This document shows, in pieces, positions 19,565 to 27,517 of a stretch of 64,000 bases of DNA (positions within the stretch are counted from its first letter, which is position 1; every line of letters begins with the position of its first letter). A program made the position numbers and the translations under genes. The stretch covers positions 22,083 through 86,082 of the forward strand of contig JANWIG010000047.1 in NCBI GenBank assembly GCA_025449975.1. Reading direction: 5' to 3'. Source of the stretch: Thermoactinomycetaceae bacterium (GTDB taxonomy: Bacteria; Bacillota; Bacilli; Thermoactinomycetales; Thermoactinomycetaceae). The notes below the pieces were generated by a model that was given only the letters and a program-made list of their open reading frames with translations, did no database searches and was not told the DNA's origin.

Positions 19565-19750
19565 TTGTCTTCTCCCCAATGGATTCAAGAGTTACTGCGT
19601 ACGCATTGTTCAGATGAGGAGTTTAAACAAGTCGAATCGTATTTGCATACAGAATCGTGGGTGAGTCCATCCTCACGCTGGCGGGAGTGGATGCCAAACG
19701 ACGAAGACCCTCCCCTGCGCTTTCATGTAAGCATTGATATGAAATTTTGA
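19565..19750 (+). CDS. Small hypothetical protein (61 aa, TTG start)
   Basis: AAGGGAGGTGAGTTCTTTTG RBS-start; hairpin CCCGTCCGTATGGCGGGATCTTTTTT follows at about 19862. Confidence 0.5.
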   Translation: MSSPQWIQELLRTHCSDEEFKQVESYLHTESWVSPSSRWREWMPNDEDPPLRFHVSIDMKF

Positions 19751-19885
19751 CACACCCCACTACCTAATCGTGGGTTTTCATCCAGCAAAGTTTATAAGCT
19801 TTTGTATTATTTTAACTACAAATTCCCTGCCTATACCTTCCGTCCAAAAAATTTATCGTCTCCCGTCCGTATGGCGGGATCTTTT

Positions 19886-21190
19886 TTATGGAGCGATGGC
19901 TTGAAAAGCGCGCATCGCTTCAAAACGAATCTTCTCTTCGTCCAAGGTTAAACTGGCTCGATTGCGAATCAACGCTTTTCCGTCCACATACACATCCAAG
20001 ACATCTCCGCGCGATGCGGAATAGACCAGATGGGAAATCAGATCATGCGGTGGCCACATATGGGCTCCTTTTAGATCGATCGTAATAAAATCTGCTTTTT
20101 TTCCTATCTCCAGCGTTCCAATCTCTTTTTCTAAAAAGAGGGCTTCCGCTCCATAACTCGTGCCCATGCGCAAGGCTTCCCTCGCTGGGATCACCGTCGG
20201 ATCTTGATGGAACCCTTTGTGAATCAACGCAGCCAGTTGAATCTCTTCCCACAGATCCAGATTATTATTGCTCGCTGCGCCATCGGTCGCCAGCGCGGGG
20301 CGAATTCCTTTTTTTAGCATCTGTGGAATCGGAGCGATGCCACTTCCTAACTTGAGATTGCTTCCTGGATTATGGGCCACTTTCACATCATACTGGGCGA
20401 GTACCGCGATCTCTTCCTCTGTGACATGGACGGCGTGCGCTACCAAGGATGGTAAATCAAAAAAGCCAAGTCGGCGGAGATGTTCGACCGGTCTGAGCCC
20501 ATATTCATCGATATTTTGTTGCACTTCACGAGCCGTCTCCGACATATGGGTATGAAGGGGCACTTGAAGCTCTGCTGCTTTTTCAATAAATTGGGAGATA
20601 AAACGAGGCGAGCATGTGTACGGTGAGTGGGGGGCAAGCATGGTCGTAATTCGTCCATCCGCAGCTCCCTCCCAATCCTTAGAAAATTGGACTGCTTCTG
20701 CTAATTTGCTTTGCTGTAGCTCCTCACTTCCAAAACCAATCGCTCCCCGGCACAACTTCGCACGGATCCCCGCATCGGCAACGACTTGTCCCACTTGATC
20801 CATGTGATCATACATATCGAGAAAACAAGTGGTTCCCGACTGAAGCATTTCCAAGACTGATAAAGCGGTGCCAGCCCGTACTTGTTCCGCTGTAAATTTT
20901 CCTTCCAAGGGCCAGATTTTCTCTTCTAACCATTCCTGAAGGGGCAGATCATCCGCAAAACCGCGAAGCAAAGACATCGCAGCATGCCCATGAGCATTGA
21001 TTAAACCCGGCATCATTGCGCGATCGCTGACATCGATCACCTGATCATATGTATCCAATTCTTCTCGAGTCGGAACAGGACCTACATAGATAATCCGACT
21101 ATCTTCGATTCCCAAAGCGCCTTGAAAGGGTTCTTCCTCTCCAACCATTGTAATCACGGTGGCATTGATAAAGATTTGTTTCATCCTCAA
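19886..21190 (-). CDS. mtaD: Amidohydrolase, 5'-methylthioadenosine/S-adenosylhomocysteine deaminase type
   Basis: PGLINAHGHAAMSLLRGFADDLPLQEWLEEKIWPLE; LHTHMSETAREV; LATDGAASNNNLDLWEE. Confidence 0.88.
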   Translation of the reverse strand: MRMKQIFINATVITMVGEEEPFQGALGIEDSRIIYVGPVPTREELDTYDQVIDVSDRAMMPGLINAHGHAAMSLLRGFADDLPLQEWLEEKIWPLEGKFTAEQVRAGTALSVLEMLQSGTTCFLDMYDHMDQVGQVVADAGIRAKLCRGAIGFGSEELQQSKLAEAVQFSKDWEGAADGRITTMLAPHSPYTCSPRFISQFIEKAAELQVPLHTHMSETAREVQQNIDEYGLRPVEHLRRLGFFDLPSLVAHAVHVTEEEIAVLAQYDVKVAHNPGSNLKLGSGIAPIPQMLKKGIRPALATDGAASNNNLDLWEEIQLAALIHKGFHQDPTVIPAREALRMGTSYGAEALFLEKEIGTLEIGKKADFITIDLKGAHMWPPHDLISHLVYSASRGDVLDVYVDGKALIRNRASLTLDEEKIRFEAMRAFQAIAP

Positions 21191-21239
21191 TGACTCCTTC
21201 TTTTCTCTTATGTACTTCGACTAACATAACCTAAACACT

Positions 21240-22139
21240 TTAAACTGACAAGTGCCTATCCAAAAAGGAGAGAATTTCATCCAAACGATAACGGGGACCT
21301 TCCAGAAGCGGACGAAACAAATCCCCGATTTGCTCCAAACGCTCAAAAATCATTTGTTGATGAAATTGTTTGGGAGATTCAACCGTCGGCAATTCCTCCC
21401 ACGACAACGGGGTTGAGATGGTTGCTTCTTTTACCGCGCGCGGCGAATAAGGAGCAATCAAGGTTTTTCCCTTTCCATGTTGCAGATAATCAAAATAGAC
21501 TTTTTTACCCCGCTTTTTTACTTGGCGTTCGATCGTAATCCATGAAGGATTTTGTTCCACCAGATAGCGGGCAATGAATGAACTGATTTTCCGGGTCTGT
21601 TCATATGTATACTTCGGCTCAATCGGCACATAGATCTGCAAGCCCGTCGCTCCAGAGGTTTTCACCAGCCCATCGAGACCCAGCTGTTGCAAAACCTCCC
21701 TTGTCTGCAAAGCCACTTCAATCACAGGCGCAAACTCGGGAAGACTCGGATCGAGGTCAAAGACCAATTCCGTCGGATAATCGGGCTTCAAATAGCGGTG
21801 AAAAGGAAGATGGAACTCCAAACAGGCCAAATTCCCCAACCAAACGAGCGTAGGAAGATTATTTAATAAAATGATTTCTTCCTCACCTTGCCCAACCGTT
21901 TCCACCCATTTGGGGGTGTAGGGAGGAGCATGTTTTTGGTAAAAAGAGTCTCCATAGACGCCATCCGGATAGCGAATCAACGTCATCGCGCGATCCCGGC
22001 AATAAGGGAGAAGATAGGGAGCTAAGCGAAGCAAATTTAAAATATAGTCCCATTTGCTTAAGGGAAGATCGGGAAATAAATATTTTTCCGGATTGCTGAT
22101 TTTCATTTCCTGCCCTTCAATTCGAACGATCCTTTCCAT
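21240..22139 (-). CDS. LigD-type primase/polymerase domain protein (NHEJ), stand-alone
   Basis: ISNPEKYLFPDLPLSKWDYI; FHLPFHRYLKPDYPTELVFDLDPS; TSGATGLQIYVPI; own RBS GGGAGGA. Confidence 0.9.
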   Translation of the reverse strand: MERIVRIEGQEMKISNPEKYLFPDLPLSKWDYILNLLRLAPYLLPYCRDRAMTLIRYPDGVYGDSFYQKHAPPYTPKWVETVGQGEEEIILLNNLPTLVWLGNLACLEFHLPFHRYLKPDYPTELVFDLDPSLPEFAPVIEVALQTREVLQQLGLDGLVKTSGATGLQIYVPIEPKYTYEQTRKISSFIARYLVEQNPSWITIERQVKKRGKKVYFDYLQHGKGKTLIAPYSPRAVKEATISTPLSWEELPTVESPKQFHQQMIFERLEQIGDLFRPLLEGPRYRLDEILSFLDRHLSV

Positions 22140-22205
22140 CCAATCCTCCCGCTTTCGCCTAAGAAAATGGTGCCGTCATCCCCTCATGGTGAGCGAGATG
22201 TGGGC

Positions 22206-23162
22206 TCATTGCCTAAACGTACACGTAGTCGGTTCCTTCTCAACAAATGCTTGGATGCTCGGTTGACGCAGCTTGTTGGTGGGAAGCCACTCGGCATATT
22301 TTACTCTTACTACCCAAATAGGTTGGAGCCATACCGCCCCTTTCATTCTTTCAACGACTTCAACAAATGGGCAAACGTCCACCTGGTAAGGCTGGATCAG
22401 CTCCGCAAATGCGGACCATTCGCGCTGGGTTAGCTTTCCAGTCCCAGCGTGCCCAATATAATGTAACTCTCCTTGTTGATCATACAATCCCAGCAATAAA
22501 GATTTTACTCTCCCTTGCTCCAGCATCACCCCACCAACCACCGCATATAAATCATAATCGACTTTGCGTTTGATCCAACGATCATCTTTCCCACCAATTA
22601 GATAACTGCTAGACAAGTCTTTATAGACAATCCCTTCCATCTGTTGCTGTTCAACCACTTCAAAGAGGGCATCGCCATCGGGAAAATTTTGCACGATTTG
22701 AACCTGATCAGTGGGAAAGATCACTTTTTCCAAGATCTTTTGCCTCTCGATCAACGGTTTTTTAGTCAGCCATTCTCCCTCCAGATAGAGAACATCAAAT
22801 ACCATATAAACAATGGCAATCTGTTGGCGCGCAAGTGCGATTTTTTTCTCCGCTTTTAACGCATCTCTTTTCATCAACTGGGAAAAGGAAGGCTTCCCAT
22901 CGACGAGGGAGATCACCTCTCCGTCCAAGATCACCGAGGATGCTCGGCAGTAAGAGGACAAATCGCATAGTTCCGGATATTGCTTTGTTCGCTCGTGCTG
23001 TTTCCGATTGAATAATTTCACTTGTCCACCCCACGCATAGGTAAGGAGGCGGACACCGTCCCACTTTACTTGGCAAATCCAGTCATCTGTATTGGGAAAC
23101 GTAGTCAGCGCGACCGGCTCAAAAGGGATAATCGGTTGTAAGCTGTCTTTTTTCATCTCCAT
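22206..23162 (-). CDS. ATP-dependent DNA ligase (LigD ligase domain), stand-alone
   Basis: CQVKWDGVRLLTYAWGG nucleotidyltransferase motif; LDGEVISL; MEGIVYKDLSSSYLIG; RWIKRK. Confidence 0.92.
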   Translation of the reverse strand: MEMKKDSLQPIIPFEPVALTTFPNTDDWICQVKWDGVRLLTYAWGGQVKLFNRKQHERTKQYPELCDLSSYCRASSVILDGEVISLVDGKPSFSQLMKRDALKAEKKIALARQQIAIVYMVFDVLYLEGEWLTKKPLIERQKILEKVIFPTDQVQIVQNFPDGDALFEVVEQQQMEGIVYKDLSSSYLIGGKDDRWIKRKVDYDLYAVVGGVMLEQGRVKSLLLGLYDQQGELHYIGHAGTGKLTQREWSAFAELIQPYQVDVCPFVEVVERMKGAVWLQPIWVVRVKYAEWLPTNKLRQPSIQAFVEKEPTTCTFRQ

Positions 23163-23248
23163 TTCTGCTCCATCACTATCTACATACTGATCTTTCTTAG
23201 TTTATCCCGAAATAAAAAAGGCATCCCATTGAATTGGATGCAAAAAAA

Positions 23249-23273
23249 GACTCGCCGATCTGCGAGAGACTCT
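23249..23273 (-). terminator. Intrinsic terminator
   Basis: Minus: AGTCTCTCGCAGATCGGCGAGTCTTTTTTT. Confidence 0.65.
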
Positions 23274-23288
23274 CTCAAATATAAACAG

Positions 23289-23864
23289 CTATCCAAACAT
23301 CATATAGAGCAACCGACCACGAGCTCTGACCCACATCCGTGAGAAAAAGTTCATCTCTTCGGGATGAAATCCTTTGGACGTCACAAACCCCTTGTGCTTC
23401 CAAATGCCTTTTTTTCGCGCCTTCGCTTCTTGCTGTGCGGTTCGTACCAGTTCAACCATCTCTTTTTTCCGTCGACTTGTATAACAAACGCGCGCATACC
23501 CCCGCCTGACCAAACCTTCTTGGAGCAATTTTCGGTCACAATAAACATAGGCAAGGAGGCGTCCGTAGAAGTCTCGCTCATCTTGATCAAAACCCAATTC
23601 AACGGTCTTACTCGAATAAATTTTAAACTTTGCATAGACTTTTGCTTGTCTAGCATAGGGTTGTCTACCTTTTTGTGGATGATGAAGCTCAGGTGTATCG
23701 ATCAACAAAAGCCTTACTTTTTCGATTTGTCCATTTTTTAGTTGGACACGAATCGTATCTCCATCATACACATCGATTACTTTCACTTTGACTAAACCAC
23801 GTTTCCCTCTCAGTTGCTTTCTGAAAGGGAGGCTATTATAAATTCTTAATAATCCCCAAATCAT
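23289..23864 (-). CDS. Thermonuclease (SNase) family protein
   Basis: VKVIDVYDGDTIRVQLKNG...VRLLLIDTPE...DERDFYGRLLAYVY...LVRRGYARV. Confidence 0.9.
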   Translation of the reverse strand: MIWGLLRIYNSLPFRKQLRGKRGLVKVKVIDVYDGDTIRVQLKNGQIEKVRLLLIDTPELHHPQKGRQPYARQAKVYAKFKIYSSKTVELGFDQDERDFYGRLLAYVYCDRKLLQEGLVRRGYARVCYTSRRKKEMVELVRTAQQEAKARKKGIWKHKGFVTSKGFHPEEMNFFSRMWVRARGRLLYMMFG

Positions 23865-24002
23865 TCCTATTCATCCTCTCTCAAATAATTATATATCACA
23901 AAAAATATCTATCTAAACAACTTTTAGGATTCATTTTGATAAAACAAATAGACCATATTACCTGTTTAATCCCAATTTTGTAATAATTTCTCGCCATAAA
24001 AA

Positions 24003-24026
24003 AAGACCTCCGCTGCGAGGTCTACT
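24003..24026 (-). terminator. Intrinsic terminator
   Basis: Minus: AGACCTCGCAGCGGAGGTCTTTTTTT. Confidence 0.75.
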
Positions 24027-24084
24027 ATTTTTCTCTTCTTTTCCTTCGTGTAGACGATCAAGTCTAGACGGAAAGATTATGTAT

Positions 24085-24771
24085 CTACTTAAAGAGGGCG
24101 TGGACTGTTGCGAGAAAGAAAGGAGTCAGGAAAAGACCGAGTCCAGCGGTAATGATCATCGCCAAGCTGGAGACCGTTCCCTCCACTTCTCCCAGTTCAA
24201 AAGCCTTCCCTGTGCCAATGCCATGAGCGGATACGCCAAGCATTAAGCCTTTGGCTAGCGGCGTTTTTATTCGGACCATGCGAATGACCGGTTGTGCAAA
24301 GAGCGCTCCAACCAATCCGGTAATAATTACCAAAGCAGCTGCAAGGCTCTCGATTCCCCCAATTTGCTTGGCGATGTACATAGCAAACGGGGTCGTCACA
24401 TAGTGGGGCAAGATGCTCTTAGCGATTGGCTCGCTCAGGTGCATCGCCACCGCAAAAAGTTGTGATGTGATCAAAGAGAAAAGAGAACCGAGAAGGATCC
24501 CGCTCATCATCACCATCCCATATTTTTTCAGCAATCCCCAGTACTTGTACATGGGAATAGCAAAGGCAACGGTGGCTGGCTGAAGTAAATAGGAAAGAAA
24601 TTCGGTTCCTTTTTGATAGGTCGAATAGGGAATCTGAAAAACAAGAAGACAGCCAATAATGAGTAACGGACAGATCAGCACAGGTGAAAAGTAGAAAGCC
24701 CGCTTCTTTTGATAGAGCCACTTGGCTCCCACATAGAGCCCCAAAGTAAGAAGCAAGCTAAGTCCGACCAT
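24085..24771 (-). CDS. lrgB: LrgB/CidB family antiholin-like protein
   Basis: LQPATVAFAIPMYKYWGLLKKYG; MLGVSAHGIGTGKAFELGEVEGTVSSLAM. Confidence 0.9.
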   Translation of the reverse strand: MVGLSLLLTLGLYVGAKWLYQKKRAFYFSPVLICPLLIIGCLLVFQIPYSTYQKGTEFLSYLLQPATVAFAIPMYKYWGLLKKYGMVMMSGILLGSLFSLITSQLFAVAMHLSEPIAKSILPHYVTTPFAMYIAKQIGGIESLAAALVIITGLVGALFAQPVIRMVRIKTPLAKGLMLGVSAHGIGTGKAFELGEVEGTVSSLAMIITAGLGLFLTPFFLATVHALFK

Positions 24772-25150
24772 CCTGATTACTCCCTCTGTTTCTCCTGGCT
24801 TCCAGACGATCGGACCACCAACCGAGAGCAACCATCAGGGTCACTGTACTGATGACGATAAAAGCCAACAGATAAAGTCCGTTTTGCAAGATCAGCTCCT
24901 GATACTGAACCACTCCCACCGCCGCTGGGATAAAAAACAGCATCAACTCAGCAATCAAAAAAGCGGCTCCCACTTCGACCCATTCCAAACGAATCCATTC
25001 CCATTTAAGACAGAGAAAAAGCGCAACCAGTCCAATCACACTTCCTGGAATCAGCCACTCGAAAAACCGCTGAACCATCTCCCCCAATTGGTGAAAGCCA
25101 ATTAAAATAGCAACTTGGAGGAGCAACCGAAACCACTTCAACCGATTCAC
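24758..25150 (-). CDS. lrgA: CidA/LrgA family protein
   Basis: QLGEMVQRFFEWLIPGSVIGLVALFLCL; overlaps lrgB. Confidence 0.88.
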   Translation of the reverse strand: MNRLKWFRLLLQVAILIGFHQLGEMVQRFFEWLIPGSVIGLVALFLCLKWEWIRLEWVEVGAAFLIAELMLFFIPAAVGVVQYQELILQNGLYLLAFIVISTVTLMVALGWWSDRLEARRNRGSNQDGRT

Positions 25151-25159
25151 CTCATCTAC

Positions 25160-25726
25160 TTAACCATCCTTTTTTTCGAGATCGTCTGCCAACGTTCGTC
25201 CAGGATAAAAGATGGCTTGCGGATCTCCTGGATCTTCTTTGGCTGTCAATCGGGTAGGAGTCAATTTGAAGACAGCAGTATATGCTCCTGCTTTGGAACG
25301 ATATTTCTCGACATGCGATTGGCTAAGATCGGTCGGAAAATAGCCAGGGACATATTTATCTAGCATCGCTTGAAGTGCAACCGTCGCTTCTTCCAATGAG
25401 ACCTTTTCAACTGGTCCAAATGCCATTACGCTTAAATAAGCTGTTCCTGTATCAGCCGGAATCGGACTGGTCACTGTGCCCAATTCTTCTGTTACGGTAA
25501 AACAATAGATGCCTTTTCGGGCTAATGCATCTACCTTTCTACCTTCATGGCTTCCATGGAAATAGATGCTTCCTTGATGCCAAACAAAGTTTAGGGGAAC
25601 AACGTATGTGCCTTCCTGATCCACCAATCCTAAATAGCCAACACGGGCTCGTCCAAGAAATGAATCGATTCGTCTTTGATCTGTAACCGCTTTAGTCATC
25701 CGGCGCATTGGTCGCACTTCAGCCAT
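25160..25726 (-). CDS. Pyridoxamine 5'-phosphate oxidase-like flavin-binding protein
   Basis: MRRMTKAVTDQRRIDSFLGRARVGYLGLVDQEGTYVVPLNFVWHQGSIYFHGSHEGRKV. Confidence 0.88.
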   Translation of the reverse strand: MAEVRPMRRMTKAVTDQRRIDSFLGRARVGYLGLVDQEGTYVVPLNFVWHQGSIYFHGSHEGRKVDALARKGIYCFTVTEELGTVTSPIPADTGTAYLSVMAFGPVEKVSLEEATVALQAMLDKYVPGYFPTDLSQSHVEKYRSKAGAYTAVFKLTPTRLTAKEDPGDPQAIFYPGRTLADDLEKKDG

Positions 25727-25837
25727 TCTGATCTCCCCTTTTTTAATAAATTTCTTGAAATAATAAATGTATAACCGGTTCGTGTCAATAGCTTTTTATT
25801 GGAAAAAAAAAGATCCACCCAATGGGATCTTGTTTGA

Positions 25838-26308
25838 TTAGGTACAGCGAAAGCGATCAATCTGATCGATCGACATCGTAAAATAATTCCATCTCTGTCT
25901 TCGCTGATTCCAACGATATCCTTCTACCGTATTTCTTCTAATCGCTACAGGCCAAATCCAAAACGGACGTCCCCTTTTCGGCCAAATATATACGACCCGA
26001 TATAAACATCTTGATAATTGTCGCGGCGATGTCAACCGTTGGCCTGGTTGTCGATCGGGAGGGAAAAATGGGGGTGGAGGAGGAGTGGGTAAACCCGGGC
26101 GTCTCTGTTCAATTTGCGCAGAACTTTCTTCATTTTGCGAGCGAAAATACAGGGAACGCCGACGGCGGAAAGGAAATGGTCGAAACAGCGGCAGGAAAAA
26201 AGGCCGAAATGGGAAAGGAGGAAAAAAGAAAAAAGGGGATGTCCACGGATAGTAAGGAAACTGCTCAACCTCTACTTCATTTGTATAAGTAGCAGAGCTT
26301 TCGGACAT
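25838..26308 (-). CDS. Hypothetical Phe/Pro/Arg-rich protein
   Basis: 156 aa ORF with WTSPFFFFPPFPFRPFFLPLFRPFPFRRRRSLYFRS and PPPPPFFPPDRQPGQRL; terminator follows at 25805. Confidence 0.6.
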   Translation of the reverse strand: MSESSATYTNEVEVEQFPYYPWTSPFFFFPPFPFRPFFLPLFRPFPFRRRRSLYFRSQNEESSAQIEQRRPGLPTPPPPPFFPPDRQPGQRLTSPRQLSRCLYRVVYIWPKRGRPFWIWPVAIRRNTVEGYRWNQRRQRWNYFTMSIDQIDRFRCT

Positions 26309-26414
26309 GATTTCACCACCTTCTTTTCGAATTTCGTTCTTCTTTTACAACCTATGAAAAGAAAAGGGATTGGAGCCTGTCATTGTCACAAATGGGCACA
26401 TAAAATTAAAGCAA

Positions 26415-26447
26415 AAGGCATGGTGAGGATCCTCACCATGCCTTTTC
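26415..26447. terminator. Perfect palindromic terminator
   Basis: AAAAGGCATGGTGAGGATCCTCACCATGCCTTTT downstream of nrdB. Confidence 0.8.
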
Positions 26448-26461
26448 TCTTCCGCTTTCAT

Positions 26462-27493
26462 CTACAAGTCACTAAAGTCGAGAGTGCCCGCTTTGGTATA
26501 ATTGGTTACTTTTTGCTCAAAAAAGTCGGTTTTGGTCGCATTTAAATCCGCAAAACGATCAACCCACTTCATCGGATGGACAGTCTGTTCGGGATAGAGA
26601 ATCTCAAATCCCAACCGATTCAGCCGTTCATTGGCCAAATATTTAATATAGCGTTCGATTACCTCATTGGTAAGACCCGGGATTTCATTGTTAACAATAT
26701 ATTGTCCCCACTTAATTTCATGATCGACAGCCGTTCGCGTCATTTCCCTTAACTCTTCGATGAGATCAGGTGTAAAAAGGTCCGGCTCTTCACGTTTTAA
26801 TTCCTTGATTATATTTTGGAAAAGCACCACATGGGTCAACTCGTCACGCTGAATATATTTGATAATCGTCGCTGTTGACGTCATCTTACCGGCTCTTGCC
26901 AAAGTGTAAAAGAAGGAAAAACCACTATAGAAGTATAAAGATTCCAGCAAAAAGTTAGCCATACAAGTGCGCACAAATTGGCGATCATCTTTATGTTCGA
27001 CAAACTGCTGATACAAGTCGGCAATAAATTTATTGCGGTTTAATAAATGCTCATCATTGCGCCACTCATCATAGATTTTTGAGCGTGTCTCCGGCGAACA
27101 GACGCTATCCAAGATGTAGCTATAGGACTGGGCATGAATCTCTTCTTGGAACGCCTGAATATTTAAAAGGGAGCAAACTTCTGGCGCGGTAACATATTCA
27201 TTGATATTGGGGAGGTTCTCCCCTTGAATCGAATCCAAGAAGTTTAAAAAAGCGATCGTTTTATCAAAACCGCGACGTTCGGCAGCCGATAAGGTAGAAA
27301 ATTCTTTGGCATCCCCCGAAAGCGAAATCTCTTCGGGGATCCAGAAATTGTTGAGCATCGTCCGGTATAGTTTAAACGCCCAATCATATTTGATCCGATT
27401 CCATTCGCGGAGATTGGTCGTATTGCCATTGATCATCCGTTGCGTCCCACGCTCACCTAGCTCGTTAAAAATCCTCTTTCGTTGTAACTTCAT
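26462..27493 (-). CDS. nrdB: Ribonucleoside-diphosphate reductase subunit beta
   Basis: FQEEIHAQSYSYIL, RDELTHVVLFQNII di-iron ligand motifs. Confidence 0.93.
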   Translation of the reverse strand: MKLQRKRIFNELGERGTQRMINGNTTNLREWNRIKYDWAFKLYRTMLNNFWIPEEISLSGDAKEFSTLSAAERRGFDKTIAFLNFLDSIQGENLPNINEYVTAPEVCSLLNIQAFQEEIHAQSYSYILDSVCSPETRSKIYDEWRNDEHLLNRNKFIADLYQQFVEHKDDRQFVRTCMANFLLESLYFYSGFSFFYTLARAGKMTSTATIIKYIQRDELTHVVLFQNIIKELKREEPDLFTPDLIEELREMTRTAVDHEIKWGQYIVNNEIPGLTNEVIERYIKYLANERLNRLGFEILYPEQTVHPMKWVDRFADLNATKTDFFEQKVTNYTKAGTLDFSDL

Positions 27494-27517
27494 TGCCCGA
27501 TTCCCTTTCTTTATGGT

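Noticed and set aside
26011-26545. Plus-strand ORFs opposite the Phe/Pro/Arg-rich gene and nrdB end
   Set aside because: Antisense translations without RBS or domain support.
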